A stretch of DNA of 64,000 nucleotides from Trichomonas vaginalis G3 (taxonomy: Eukaryota > Parabasalia > Trichomonadida > Trichomonadidae). Of this stretch, positions 41,900-49,081 are shown piece after piece. Every line of letters begins with the position of its first letter. The first letter of the stretch is position 1. A program made the position numbers and the translations under genes. Location: NCBI RefSeq assembly GCF_026262505.1, contig NC_067206.1:30953896-31017895 (forward strand). The letters are read 5' to 3'. The notes under the pieces were generated by a model. The model was given only the letters and a program-made list of their open reading frames with translations, was not told the DNA's origin and did no database searches.

Positions 41900-42481
41900 T
41901 TACTTTACGTAACCACCTGCTACCAAAAGCCTTTGACGCCAACCCATACCAGCTAATGAAGGTTGACTTTTAGTATTGAAACTAACCTTTGGTTTTGGTT
42001 TATCTTCAGTTTTTGGCTTCCCTTCTTCTATTGGTTTTTCGTCACTTTTCGGTTCCTCTGACTTTACTTCACCTGCAGGAACAGTTGTGTCGTCAACATC
42101 TTCATAAATATCATATGCCATTTGTTTTTGTTTTCCTTTCAACTTTTTGTGTTTGTTGTAAAGTTTAGAATATTTCGACTCTAAGTCAATGAGATGTTCT
42201 ATAATGAACTGTTGGTCGGTGAAGAATACCTTCCCATCTGTTGTCTCATAAACTCCTTCAGACTTCAATATTTTATTTGTGAGAGTCTGTTTCTTTTTTG
42301 AGATACTAGCCGTTCCATTTCTATGAAAAGTGACTTTATAGTTAGGGTTTGCATTTCCAGACCTGGCACTTTCTATTATTGAATTTTTCTCTTCATCTGT
42401 AAGTTCTTTGACAGGTTTTGACAATGGTTCTGAACTTTTTGTTTGTGGTGTCAAATCTACCGTTTCAACTTCTTCGGTCAT
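41900..42481 (-). CDS. Unrecognised Maverick protein, 193 aa
   Basis: Starts MTEEVETVDLTPQTKSSEPL. Acidic/Ser-rich N-terminus, a helical centre (YSKLYNKHKKLKGKQKQMAY) and a Lys/Pro/Glu-rich disordered C-terminal part. The leader immediately upstream (TTTACTGAGATGAA) is shared with the next gene, suggesting a common promoter element. Function unknown. Confidence 0.6.
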   Translation of the reverse strand: MTEEVETVDLTPQTKSSEPLSKPVKELTDEEKNSIIESARSGNANPNYKVTFHRNGTASISKKKQTLTNKILKSEGVYETTDGKVFFTDQQFIIEHLIDLESKYSKLYNKHKKLKGKQKQMAYDIYEDVDDTTVPAGEVKSEEPKSDEKPIEEGKPKTEDKPKPKVSFNTKSQPSLAGMGWRQRLLVAGGYVK

Positions 42482-42672
42482 TTCATCTCAGTAAAAAATT
42501 TTAGTTTGGTTTGTTTTCAACTGGTTGTTGAGGTTTTTTATGTCGGTCTAAAACTTCTTGAGGTATAGGGAGGACTTGACAAACACGTGGTTTAGCTGCT
42601 GGAAGCCGACAAATCCATCTTGAACCCATTTGTCTCAATGCTGTATTGTTCATTTCATCTCAGTAAAAAAAT
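42479..42672 (-). promoter_or_regulatory. Repeated gene leader TTTTTTACTGAGATGAA
   Basis: The same leader, TTTTTACTGAGATGAAATG on the minus strand, directly precedes the ATGs at 42481 and 42653 (plus-strand blocks about 42479-42500 and 42651-42672). It is probably an element-specific promoter/Initiator or a duplicated start region. Confidence 0.55.
42501..42653 (-). CDS. Small basic Maverick protein, 50 aa
   Basis: The ATG at 42653 gives MNNTALRQMGSRWICRLPAA, ending in a Pro/Gln-rich tail. The shared leader with the neighbouring gene supports expression. No family recognised. Confidence 0.5.
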   Translation of the reverse strand: MNNTALRQMGSRWICRLPAAKPRVCQVLPIPQEVLDRHKKPQQPVENKPN

Positions 42673-43074
42673 TTACATTCCCCACGTTTGAGGCGGTTGC
42701 GGTTGGTTGTTGTTTACCCACTGTTGTGCATGGTTATATCCTCTGTTAAAGAATCTTTCACCTTGGTCCATATAGTGCCCTGCTTGGTTATAGTAGTCAT
42801 TTGCTTTGTTATAGTAGTTTCCTGCTTGTCTTCCTACATTGTCCATCCATCCTTGAACTTTTCCTCTTGTTTCAGGATTTGGAATAAGATTTGCTGCATC
42901 TCGTGCTACATCCCAACCTTTCTGTACAGTTTGTATAATAGGTTGTGCTTTCTCTTTAAGTATACCTAATGTACTCAAAATCTTCCTTCCAATTCCAAAT
43001 GCACCTCTGGCTATTGTTCCCACTGCGGGCAAAAATCTGGATGCAACTCCTGCTAATGCGCCAAATAAACCCAT
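42673..43074 (-). CDS. Amphipathic MG-starting virion-like protein, 133 aa
   Basis: Starts MGLFGALAGVASRFLPAVGT: a Gly at position 2 and a hydrophobic/amphipathic first 35 residues, then helices with NYYNKANDYYNQAGHY repeats and a Gln/Pro end. This resembles membrane-active minor capsid proteins (adenovirus pVI-like) of Mavericks in layout. N-myristoylation at Gly2 is possible. The 80-aa protein at 46890 has the same plan. Confidence 0.55.
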   Translation of the reverse strand: MGLFGALAGVASRFLPAVGTIARGAFGIGRKILSTLGILKEKAQPIIQTVQKGWDVARDAANLIPNPETRGKVQGWMDNVGRQAGNYYNKANDYYNQAGHYMDQGERFFNRGYNHAQQWVNNNQPQPPQTWGM

Positions 43075-43143
43075 TTCTTATGGGGTAAAAATGACGAATC
43101 CAAACAAGGACCCTATGTTTCTAAAGCGACAAAGAAAGCACTC

Positions 43144-44049
43144 ATGATAAAAATCTTTAGTTCAACACCAAATGCTTGGTTTATGGATATCTTGGAAAAC
43201 ATTCCGAGGTATAGAGAAGATGGACCACCATACTGGCTAATATTTGTCGGTCAAAACACAAGATACTGTGAAGCTATACCATTACAGTCCAAAAATATTT
43301 TAGATGTGAAAACTGCTTTGACAATATTCGTTGACAAATACCATCCAACAAAACTGACATCTGACTGTGAACGTTCTTTCAAATCAGACGATATTAAAAA
43401 CTATCTGCGTTCAAAAAATGTAAACCAATATTTCATTGTCGACCAAAACCATTCTGCTCTTGGTGTCATTGACAGTTGTATAAAAATCTTAAGAGACTTA
43501 AATCAACCACAAGGTGGTGAGGTAGATGAAATGTCATATGACGACAAGTATAGACATTTCTCCATGGCAAAGATGAGACAAGTTTTAAATATTTACAATA
43601 GCCGTAAACAAAAAGGTTTGGGAAACCACTCCCCCGAAGAAATGAAAAACAACCCCGACTTAGAGAAAGACTTTATATTTAACAATTTAGTCAAAAGAGA
43701 CAAACAAGAAAGAATGCCAGGCTTCAAACTTAAGAAAGGTGACAAAGTAAAAATAGAAATACCTAAACGCGACCCATATGAAAATACTATTGACTATGAC
43801 AACAATGGGAACCCGACAGGTACTCGCATTCGTGTTCGTAAAAATAGAAGAAAGTATACAAGAGAATATTATGAAGTTTTAGGCAAACATGGCAAAATGT
43901 ACAGACTGCAAGCAGAAGATAAAACTACTATTGTCAGACCTCGTTTCAAACTTGTTAAGGTTCAAGGTGGTATACTTTCAAAGACAGTTCCTAACAAATA
44001 TAAGACAACTCCTGACGAATATGCTAAAGAAGTTGAAAATGACGACTAA
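43144..44049 (+). CDS. Retroviral-type (RVE) integrase
   Basis: The protein is 301 aa. The RNase H-fold core has AWFMDIL (Asp15), LTSDCERSF (Asp74) and HSALGVIDSCIKILRD (Asp110), followed by a basic C-terminal SH3/chromo-like region (KKGDKVKIEIPKRDP, GKMYRLQAEDKTTIVRPRF). The third acidic residue, 35 residues after Asp74, is Asp rather than Glu. No N-terminal HHCC zinc finger is encoded: a short ORF at 43091 stops before the ATG, so the N-terminus may be lost through a frame change. It would insert the element, giving the 6-bp duplication. Confidence 0.78.
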   Translation: MIKIFSSTPNAWFMDILENIPRYREDGPPYWLIFVGQNTRYCEAIPLQSKNILDVKTALTIFVDKYHPTKLTSDCERSFKSDDIKNYLRSKNVNQYFIVDQNHSALGVIDSCIKILRDLNQPQGGEVDEMSYDDKYRHFSMAKMRQVLNIYNSRKQKGLGNHSPEEMKNNPDLEKDFIFNNLVKRDKQERMPGFKLKKGDKVKIEIPKRDPYENTIDYDNNGNPTGTRIRVRKNRRKYTREYYEVLGKHGKMYRLQAEDKTTIVRPRFKLVKVQGGILSKTVPNKYKTTPDEYAKEVENDD

Positions 44050-45776
44050 GCAATTCTATACCATGCGTAAACTGTCATGTAAGGTGGCATGTAGTCTTTA
44101 CTTTGTCCCGTTGTTTGCGTATATCCTGAAACGAAATGTGTATGGTTTCCTTCTCCCTGAGTGTCACTCCAGTAACAATTTATAGCAAACTTAACGTCGT
44201 CTTTAACATCATATCCTTTACCTTTTGTCATTCCTGACCAATCCCAATATCTATGCTTATGCCAACCTGCTTGAGATGTACTTAAATCTATGTAGTGACT
44301 GTGTGCAGGTAAATTTTCACCTGAAATCGTTTTACTTCCACCTGTTTCCTTTGAAGAGTTTGCACAATACAAAAACCTGTCGACTATTTGTTCCCATGCA
44401 CCAACACCAAACATTACTTGAGGACCTCTTGCTTCCATTGACGTGTAAATAGAACCTACTGGGTTCATTAAATCAAACATATGAGATATTATAGGATTGT
44501 CCCTTTTGAACTTAAAATATAGTGCAACCATTTCAGGTTTCTTCTGGTTTGTGTCAGAATATTTTTTATAATATAATCTTATGTTTTCAGGGTGGGTAAA
44601 GTCTTGACTATAATATTTATTTCTGTCATCTTCATAATAGTATACTATTCTCGTTTTTTCTATTGCATTATATCTTTTATATCTATAATATTCTAAATAT
44701 AATGTTTGCTTTTTTGGGTCTACACGTGCGTCAACACCATAGTCATAATAATATGGTATTGGAGCTGGGTCAGGCAATGTCATATCTGCCATTTCATAAA
44801 CTCTTAAATATTTCGTTTGTTCGTCTCCATATAAGTTTAAGTAGCAGTTGTTGTCTAATGGAACTTTAACTTGTGTACCATCATTCTTTATATAGCTTAC
44901 ATACATTTCATTGTTATTTTTCGGAATGAGTTTATACCGTATACCATTTCTTAAGGAATGTACAAACTGCCATCTAAAATATTTATTTTCTTCATCGACA
45001 GAAAAGTCGCCAACAATAGTTTCAATATTTTTTGTTGTTCCAACTAAACTTTGGTATATTTCATTGACATATGTTTTATCTGCTTTTGTCTCTAATGTTT
45101 CTTGTAAGTTTGTTATATTTGCAATGGTATGTGTATGTCCAACGTCACTTTTCCTGTTTAAGGTTTCTTGTAAGTTTGTAATATTTGCAATGGTATGTGT
45201 ATGTCCAACGTCACTTTTACTGTTTAAGGTTTCTTGTAAGTTTGTAATATTTGCAATGGTATGTGTATGTCCAACGGCACTTTTACTGTTTAAGGTTTCT
45301 TGTAAGTCTGTTATTTCAGATATAGAATGTGTATGAGTCTTTTTAGAATATTCGTTTTCAGCTCTTGTCACTTCACTTGACATTTTATTGTCAACATATG
45401 TTTTGTCTGCTAGTTCAGGATGAGTATGTTCTTTCGTTGCATATGTTGCATCTGCTCTGTCATGTTCTTCTTGAACTTTTTCAATGACATACTCTTTGTC
45501 AGCTTTGTTGCCAACATCTGCTTTCAAAAGAAGTTCATCTATAGGTTTCTCGTTTAAAGTTCCTTTTGTTGGATTTACACAGACAGTATGGTTCTTACTG
45601 TCTTGAAACAGAAACTCGTCTGTCATTGGGTTTATCGTCAGTTTTAAGTTTCCTTCTTTCAATGACTCAGATATCTTAGAATAGTTTGAAAAGTTTGTTG
45701 TGTTCTTATTTAGAGCTTGCAAAATGAGTTGTCGGTTGTGTTGTATTTCTCTCATAGACGCTGTTTCTTTCGACAT
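44046..45776 (-). CDS. Phage-like tail-fibre (collar-domain) protein
   Basis: The protein is 576 aa. N-terminal region about 1-100 (assembly part), then coiled/trimer-type segments. Next come four consecutive 22-residue repeats around HTHTIANITNLQETL (about residues 145-235; DNA period 66 bp). A beta-rich middle rich in Tyr follows. The C-terminal domain from about residue 440 has NPVGSIYTSMEARGP, WEQIVDRFLYCANSSK, GENLPAHSHY and a final MPPYMTVYAWYRIA. That last block is the classic bacteriophage tail-fibre/microcyclamide-collar pattern (PVGSIY... TWEQ..DRFL ... PPY..VY.W.R). It probably forms a trimeric receptor-binding spike. Divergent from the next gene with 18 bp between starts. Confidence 0.85.
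   Translation of the reverse strand: MSKETASMREIQHNRQLILQALNKNTTNFSNYSKISESLKEGNLKLTINPMTDEFLFQDSKNHTVCVNPTKGTLNEKPIDELLLKADVGNKADKEYVIEKVQEEHDRADATYATKEHTHPELADKTYVDNKMSSEVTRAENEYSKKTHTHSISEITDLQETLNSKSAVGHTHTIANITNLQETLNSKSDVGHTHTIANITNLQETLNRKSDVGHTHTIANITNLQETLETKADKTYVNEIYQSLVGTTKNIETIVGDFSVDEENKYFRWQFVHSLRNGIRYKLIPKNNNEMYVSYIKNDGTQVKVPLDNNCYLNLYGDEQTKYLRVYEMADMTLPDPAPIPYYYDYGVDARVDPKKQTLYLEYYRYKRYNAIEKTRIVYYYEDDRNKYYSQDFTHPENIRLYYKKYSDTNQKKPEMVALYFKFKRDNPIISHMFDLMNPVGSIYTSMEARGPQVMFGVGAWEQIVDRFLYCANSSKETGGSKTISGENLPAHSHYIDLSTSQAGWHKHRYWDWSGMTKGKGYDVKDDVKFAINCYWSDTQGEGNHTHFVSGYTQTTGQSKDYMPPYMTVYAWYRIA
45100..45330 (-). repeat. 66-bp coding repeat in the fibre gene
   Basis: GCAATGGTATGTGTATGTCC recurs at 45121, 45187 and 45253, a 66-bp period, with a diverged fourth unit next to it. 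It encodes the 22-residue HTHT repeats. Confidence 0.85.
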
Positions 45777-45794
45777 TTTTATTCTAGATAAAAT

Positions 45795-46643
45795 ATGCTT
45801 TCAATAGAAAAAGAAAATTCAAGAGTTGCTACAACTAAACCATTAGATGAACTTTTTACGAATGTCGGTCAAAAGTTTGAGACAGAGACCGTAAAGCATG
45901 AAGGCTATCGTTTTGACTACCCACTAAGATGGTTAAGAGACCCATCCGTCACAAAAGCTGTTGGCTTTCGTAGAATGAAGTTCATTTCAGAAGCCATACA
46001 TGGTTTCCCATTTACGGTCGCTTTTGAAATTCGATACTATAACAAAGAGAAACGTACGTATGAGAAATTTGAACAGGGAAAACTTTTACAAGTTAGTTTG
46101 CTTGTAAACTTAGAAACAACTCTTCAAGCTTTTCAAGAAAAAATAAACGATATCTATATCGAATATGCAAAACAGTACAACATTGACGAAGGAGAGTACC
46201 ATCTCGATATTATATATGACAGGAAAAATGCAACTGTTAAAATCAATAGAATAGAAGACCTTGGAGAAGACGTTTATATTTCTACAAAATATAACAACTT
46301 GGCATGGTATAGATTTTTGAGGATGTTAAATCAGCCTGCAGAATATCCAGTACACCCGAACTTTTATGAAGTCGAAAACCCTAATGGAACATATGAAAAT
46401 GTTTTCGACTCAGATGCTATTATAGTTCATGCTTCATTTTCTGGTGCACAAAACTCTTTTTTATGCTTGGCAAATGACTTTTACGAAAAACCTACAAAGT
46501 TATACGAACCACCAAGTGGAAGTATTTCAGACTTTCAAGTATGGTTTACTACAGATGGAAGAAAGAGAATAATTCCATTATACCATGCGTTTTACTTAGA
46601 ACTTAGTTTCATATACAACTACTATCGAACGGTAAAAATATAA
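45795..46643 (+). CDS. Beta-rich Maverick protein paired with the fibre, 282 aa
   Basis: Starts MLSIEKENSRVATTKPLDEL and ends in strand-like segments (FQVWFTTDGRKRIIPLYHAF, YLELSFIYNYY) typical of a jelly-roll C-terminus. It shares an 18-bp divergent promoter region with the tail-fibre gene, so it may be the penton/vertex or fibre-anchoring protein. Its first residues are repeated in the truncated ORF at 39495-39662. Family not proven. Confidence 0.55.
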   Translation: MLSIEKENSRVATTKPLDELFTNVGQKFETETVKHEGYRFDYPLRWLRDPSVTKAVGFRRMKFISEAIHGFPFTVAFEIRYYNKEKRTYEKFEQGKLLQVSLLVNLETTLQAFQEKINDIYIEYAKQYNIDEGEYHLDIIYDRKNATVKINRIEDLGEDVYISTKYNNLAWYRFLRMLNQPAEYPVHPNFYEVENPNGTYENVFDSDAIIVHASFSGAQNSFLCLANDFYEKPTKLYEPPSGSISDFQVWFTTDGRKRIIPLYHAFYLELSFIYNYYRTVKI

Positions 46644-46647
46644 TTTT

Positions 46648-46890
46648 TTAATACGGTTGAGGTGTTGGATTTGGTTGCCAACTAGACTGTGGTGCAGGTT
46701 CAGGCTGTTGTATAACAGGAGCTTGTTCTTCTGGTTCAGGGTCTTTAGGTATAATACCAACGAACTGACCTACTCTTTTACCAATATTTTTGACTCCGTT
46801 CCAAATTCCTCTTCCTACGGTTTTTATTCCATTCCATATACCTCTTCCAACATTTCGAAAGAAGTTTCCTATCTTACTGAAGAAACCCAT
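46648..46890 (-). CDS. Small amphipathic MG-starting protein, 80 aa
   Basis: Starts MGFFSKIGNFFRNVGRGIWN. Residues 1-48 contain a repeated amphipathic helix (VGRGIWNGIKT / VGRGIWNGVKN) with Lys/Arg on one face; the rest is Pro/Gln/Glu-rich. The MGxxxS start fits N-myristoylation. It is likely a membrane-active virion component by analogy. It is convergent with the 45795 gene, with 4 bp between stops. Confidence 0.6.
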   Translation of the reverse strand: MGFFSKIGNFFRNVGRGIWNGIKTVGRGIWNGVKNIGKRVGQFVGIIPKDPEPEEQAPVIQQPEPAPQSSWQPNPTPQPY

Positions 46891-46908
46891 TTTACTATAT
46901 GTAAAAAT

Positions 46909-47271
46909 CTAATGTCCACCTAGTCTCTTACGTTTCCTGTTGAGTTCCATAGCATTCTTTAACTGGAGCTCATACATTCTGTTTCTCCTCTGGTAGAAAA
47001 CATATTCTGGGTCAACTCCTGTGTTCGCGTCATCTGCATAAAGTTGTTTATATCCCACTTCAGGGTTTGTATAAAACTCTTTCCATCTCATATTTGCATA
47101 CCATGGTGGCAAACCTAACGCAGCGTCATTTGACATGGCAGTTTGCATTTGTACATCTGTTGGCACTTGACCATAGTTTGCCATTGCAGTTTGTATTCTA
47201 ACTTCATTTGGAATATTCTCTGGGTTTGGTTGTCCAGGTTGCTGTGCATTCGCTAAGTTCTGTGCGTCCAT
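46909..47271 (-). CDS. Unrecognised Maverick protein, 120 aa
   Basis: Starts MDAQNLANAQQPGQPNPENI. An internal duplication (VRIQTAMANYGQVPTD / VQMQTAMSN) is followed by a folded-looking part (WYANMRWKEFYTNPEVGYKQ) and a basic end NRKRKRLGGH. It starts about 20 bp after the upstream small membrane ORF. Probably structural by context. Confidence 0.6.
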   Translation of the reverse strand: MDAQNLANAQQPGQPNPENIPNEVRIQTAMANYGQVPTDVQMQTAMSNDAALGLPPWYANMRWKEFYTNPEVGYKQLYADDANTGVDPEYVFYQRRNRMYELQLKNAMELNRKRKRLGGH

Positions 47272-47294
47272 TTAATATTAGATAAAAATATCTC

Positions 47295-47425
47295 TTACGA
47301 GTACATATACTGGACATTTGCAGGCATTGGTTCATCTTCATATTCTCTATATCTTTCTGCCACGTCAAATAATAAATGACACAATGGAAAAAACCTAAAA
47401 CAAGTAGTCCTATTTCAAACCACAT
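47295..47425 (-). pseudogene. Small single-pass membrane protein, frame-shifted
   Basis: The ATG at 47425 gives MWFEIGLLVLGFFHCVIYYL, one transmembrane helix. In that frame the reading runs on into the next gene's DNA. A neighbouring frame from about 47370 gives an acidic tail and a stop at 47295, just before the next ATG. The latter reads as the natural end, implying one indel at about 47370. About 43 codons. Confidence 0.45.
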
Positions 47426-48228
47426 TTACTTACTAATAAAATTTCTTTGTTATGACACTTTCTCCAGTTTATAGGACCTCTCTCATATTCTATCTTGTCA
47501 TATATAAACTCATAGTCATGTATGTCCTCTAACCATCTCATAACGGTTTCCAAACCACTTTTATCGGATGTAAAGTAAAAGCATGGATGGTTATGTAAAA
47601 CGTCTAAAGTTTCTAAAGAGTCTCTCAAAGTCCAGTCTACTTGGTATTGAAAATCGTATGTGTTATAGAACGGCGGGTCCACTATAAAGAAAACATTTTC
47701 CTTGTTTTTATATTTTTCATACAACTCTGTCCAATGACATCTCACAAACTCTATACCCTCAGTATATTTTTCTATGTTCTCTTTGAAAACATTTGTATAG
47801 TTAAGATATAAAACTTTTGACATAAGTGTTTCAATGTCATGAACTCTTATAGAACCACTATATAATAGTCTAGCAGATATACTATCCCAGTCTATATATT
47901 CTGCTTTTTTCAAAACCTCTCTCACAATATTTTTCTTATCTAATGGTATACGTTCCATCTTACCTATAGGTATCTTTTCTTTTAACTCTTTCAATATTTT
48001 GTTTGTGTCTGGTATATGTTTGAGACGGTTCATATAGTTGTCGAAGTCATTGCATATAATCTTTGAGTCTGGAAATATTATATGGCACAAATGGGATATA
48101 TAGAAACTTCCACCGAACAAATCTACAAATGTTAGACCATTCGGTAGTTTCTTAAGTTCTCTCAATAGAATATCTTTACATCTACTCTTATTTCCAAAGA
48201 AGGGTAACGGTGGTTTTGTAAAATTCAT
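47410..48228 (-). CDS. D12-class DNA N6-adenine methyltransferase
   Basis: The protein is 272 aa. LPFFGNKSRCKDIL (residues 8-21) is motif X, FVDLFGGSF (34-42) is the SAM-binding motif I (FxGxG type), and FIVDPPFYNTYDF (181-193) is motif IV, with DPPF for the usual DPPY. The order X-I-IV is that of Dam/MboIIA-like (alpha, MethyltransfD12) enzymes. It methylates adenine in DNA, possibly marking or protecting the element. It is the outermost gene on the right of the Maverick. Its 3' end overlaps the small membrane ORF start by 16 bp. No restriction enzyme partner is seen. Confidence 0.9.
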   Translation of the reverse strand: MNFTKPPLPFFGNKSRCKDILLRELKKLPNGLTFVDLFGGSFYISHLCHIIFPDSKIICNDFDNYMNRLKHIPDTNKILKELKEKIPIGKMERIPLDKKNIVREVLKKAEYIDWDSISARLLYSGSIRVHDIETLMSKVLYLNYTNVFKENIEKYTEGIEFVRCHWTELYEKYKNKENVFFIVDPPFYNTYDFQYQVDWTLRDSLETLDVLHNHPCFYFTSDKSGLETVMRWLEDIHDYEFIYDKIEYERGPINWRKCHNKEILLVSKCGLK

Positions 48229-48284
48229 TTTATATATATAATAAAAATGTTTTTTCCTGAAAAGTGACAGAAAAGTGACAAAAC

Positions 48285-48324
48285 ATCTTCGGGGCTAGAG
48301 GGCACGAAGTGCCTGGAAGCCCCA

Positions 48325-48359
<35 letters not shown>
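48285..48359 (-). repeat. Maverick right terminal inverted repeat
   Basis: Reads, on the minus strand, a run of 31 A's then GGATTGGGGCTTCCAGGCAC and onward, matching the left end. The homopolymer here (31) is much shorter than on the left (about 90). Confidence 0.85.
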
Positions 48360-48361
<2 letters not shown>

Positions 48362-48365
48362 TAAA
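48360..48365 (+). other. Right 6-bp target-site duplication of the Maverick
   Basis: ATTAAA, matching 24355-24360, followed by the resumed MULE sequence ATGTGACTTTTAATAG. Confidence 0.75.
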
Positions 48366-48466
48366 ATGTGACTTTTAATAGTAAGTGAATAAAATAAATC
48401 AGGAATTGGGAAAGAAATAAGGTTAATTAAAAATAATGAAAATTACAAGTTTAAGGTTAATGAAAA

Positions 48467-48495
48467 GTGACAATGGGCGAGTTTGTCCCCCACTC
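48467..48495 (-). repeat. Inner terminal inverted repeat of the left MULE
   Basis: Reverse complement of GAGTGGGGGACAAACTCGCC + CATTGTCAC, identical to the inner end of the right MULE at 49091-49119. Confidence 0.85.
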
Positions 48496-48698
48496 TTTCG
48501 GAGTTTTGTGACGAAGTGCGAATCTTCACTTCGTCAAAAATATATTCTTTTTATTAATGGTAATATAGGAATTGTAGGAATAAAAACTTTTTATAAATTA
48601 TTCATAAATGTAAGACATGAATTTTTAAAGTTTATTTTTTTATTTTTTATTTCATTATGGTAGTGAATCTTTCATTCATGAAAATAATTATTACTAAT

Positions 48699-49052
48699 TT
48701 ATTTAATAATGTCGCACATACTAGATTTAAAGAATTCGGAACTTTTACCATAATCTCCTAAATGTTTTCTTATCCCTAACGTGTGCCAGTTATTATATGA
48801 AACCGAATAAACTTTATCTTTATCTTTACACCTTTCATCACTTCCAATATATTTATACCTCAGTTTTGATTTAGCATTTTCATATTCATGAGCGTTTAAT
48901 AATTCGCAGTCTTCCTTTTTAAATAAATGTTTTATGTATTCAGGATTAACAATTCTATAATATTGCTTCCCTTTAAATCTTTGAATATAAACAGGAACAC
49001 CATCCTCTAAAATTCGATAATCTATTTTATCTGGTTTTACTTGTTGGGTCAT
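48699..49052 (-). CDS. Unrecognised 117-aa protein between the two MULEs
   Basis: Starts MTQQVKPDKIDYRILEDGVP, a compact basic protein rich in Lys, Tyr and Asp (KGKQYYRIVNPEYIKHLF, YSVSYNNWHTLGIRKHLG). Composition resembles small Maverick/virus proteins, and the nearby GACGAAGTGC motif also occurs inside the Maverick (37027). It may be a fragment of another element. It lies in a 595-bp island between the MULE termini. Function unknown. Confidence 0.5.
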   Translation of the reverse strand: MTQQVKPDKIDYRILEDGVPVYIQRFKGKQYYRIVNPEYIKHLFKKEDCELLNAHEYENAKSKLRYKYIGSDERCKDKDKVYSVSYNNWHTLGIRKHLGDYGKSSEFFKSSMCDIIK

Positions 49053-49081
49053 TTATGTAAGAATATAATTTACCATACTCA

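Larger units (their letters stand above)
24361..48359. mobile_element. Maverick/Polinton element, 24.0 kb
   Basis: Defined by comparison with the empty site in the right MULE. Inverted termini consist of a homopolymer (poly-A left, poly-T right) followed by a repeat carrying GGGGCTTCCAGGCACTTCGT. It contains PolB, RVE-type integrase, packaging ATPase, capsid candidates, SF3 helicase, adenine methyltransferase and a tail-fibre protein, the expected virus-like set. No adenovirus-type maturation protease was recognised. Several ORFs are frameshifted. Confidence 0.93.
21840..48495 (+). mobile_element. Left Mutator-like element, split by the Maverick
   Basis: The outer terminus GAGAAAGGGACAGACTAGCC (21840) and the inner terminus ending GTTTGTCCCCCACTC (48495) are the same imperfect terminal inverted repeat seen on the intact right copy. 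Element sequence is 21840-24360 plus 48360/48366-48495. It has a 121-bp subterminal array, the transposase, and about 80 bp of 3' flank before the interruption. The flanking nonamers (GATTTTTTC and TTTCGGAGT) do not match, so no target duplication is preserved. Confidence 0.85.
48229..48698. other. Maverick right end, MULE remainder and spacer; no gene
   Basis: 48229-48284 is the leader of the methyltransferase gene. 48285-48359 is the Maverick terminus. 48366-48495 is the displaced end of the left MULE. 48496-48698 is spacer with a GACGAAGTGCGAATCTTCAC hairpin-like stem. Confidence 0.7.

Noticed and set aside
44911-45336. Cys/Phe-rich repeated plus-strand ORF, 141 codons
   Set aside because: Antisense of the HTHT repeats of the fibre gene.
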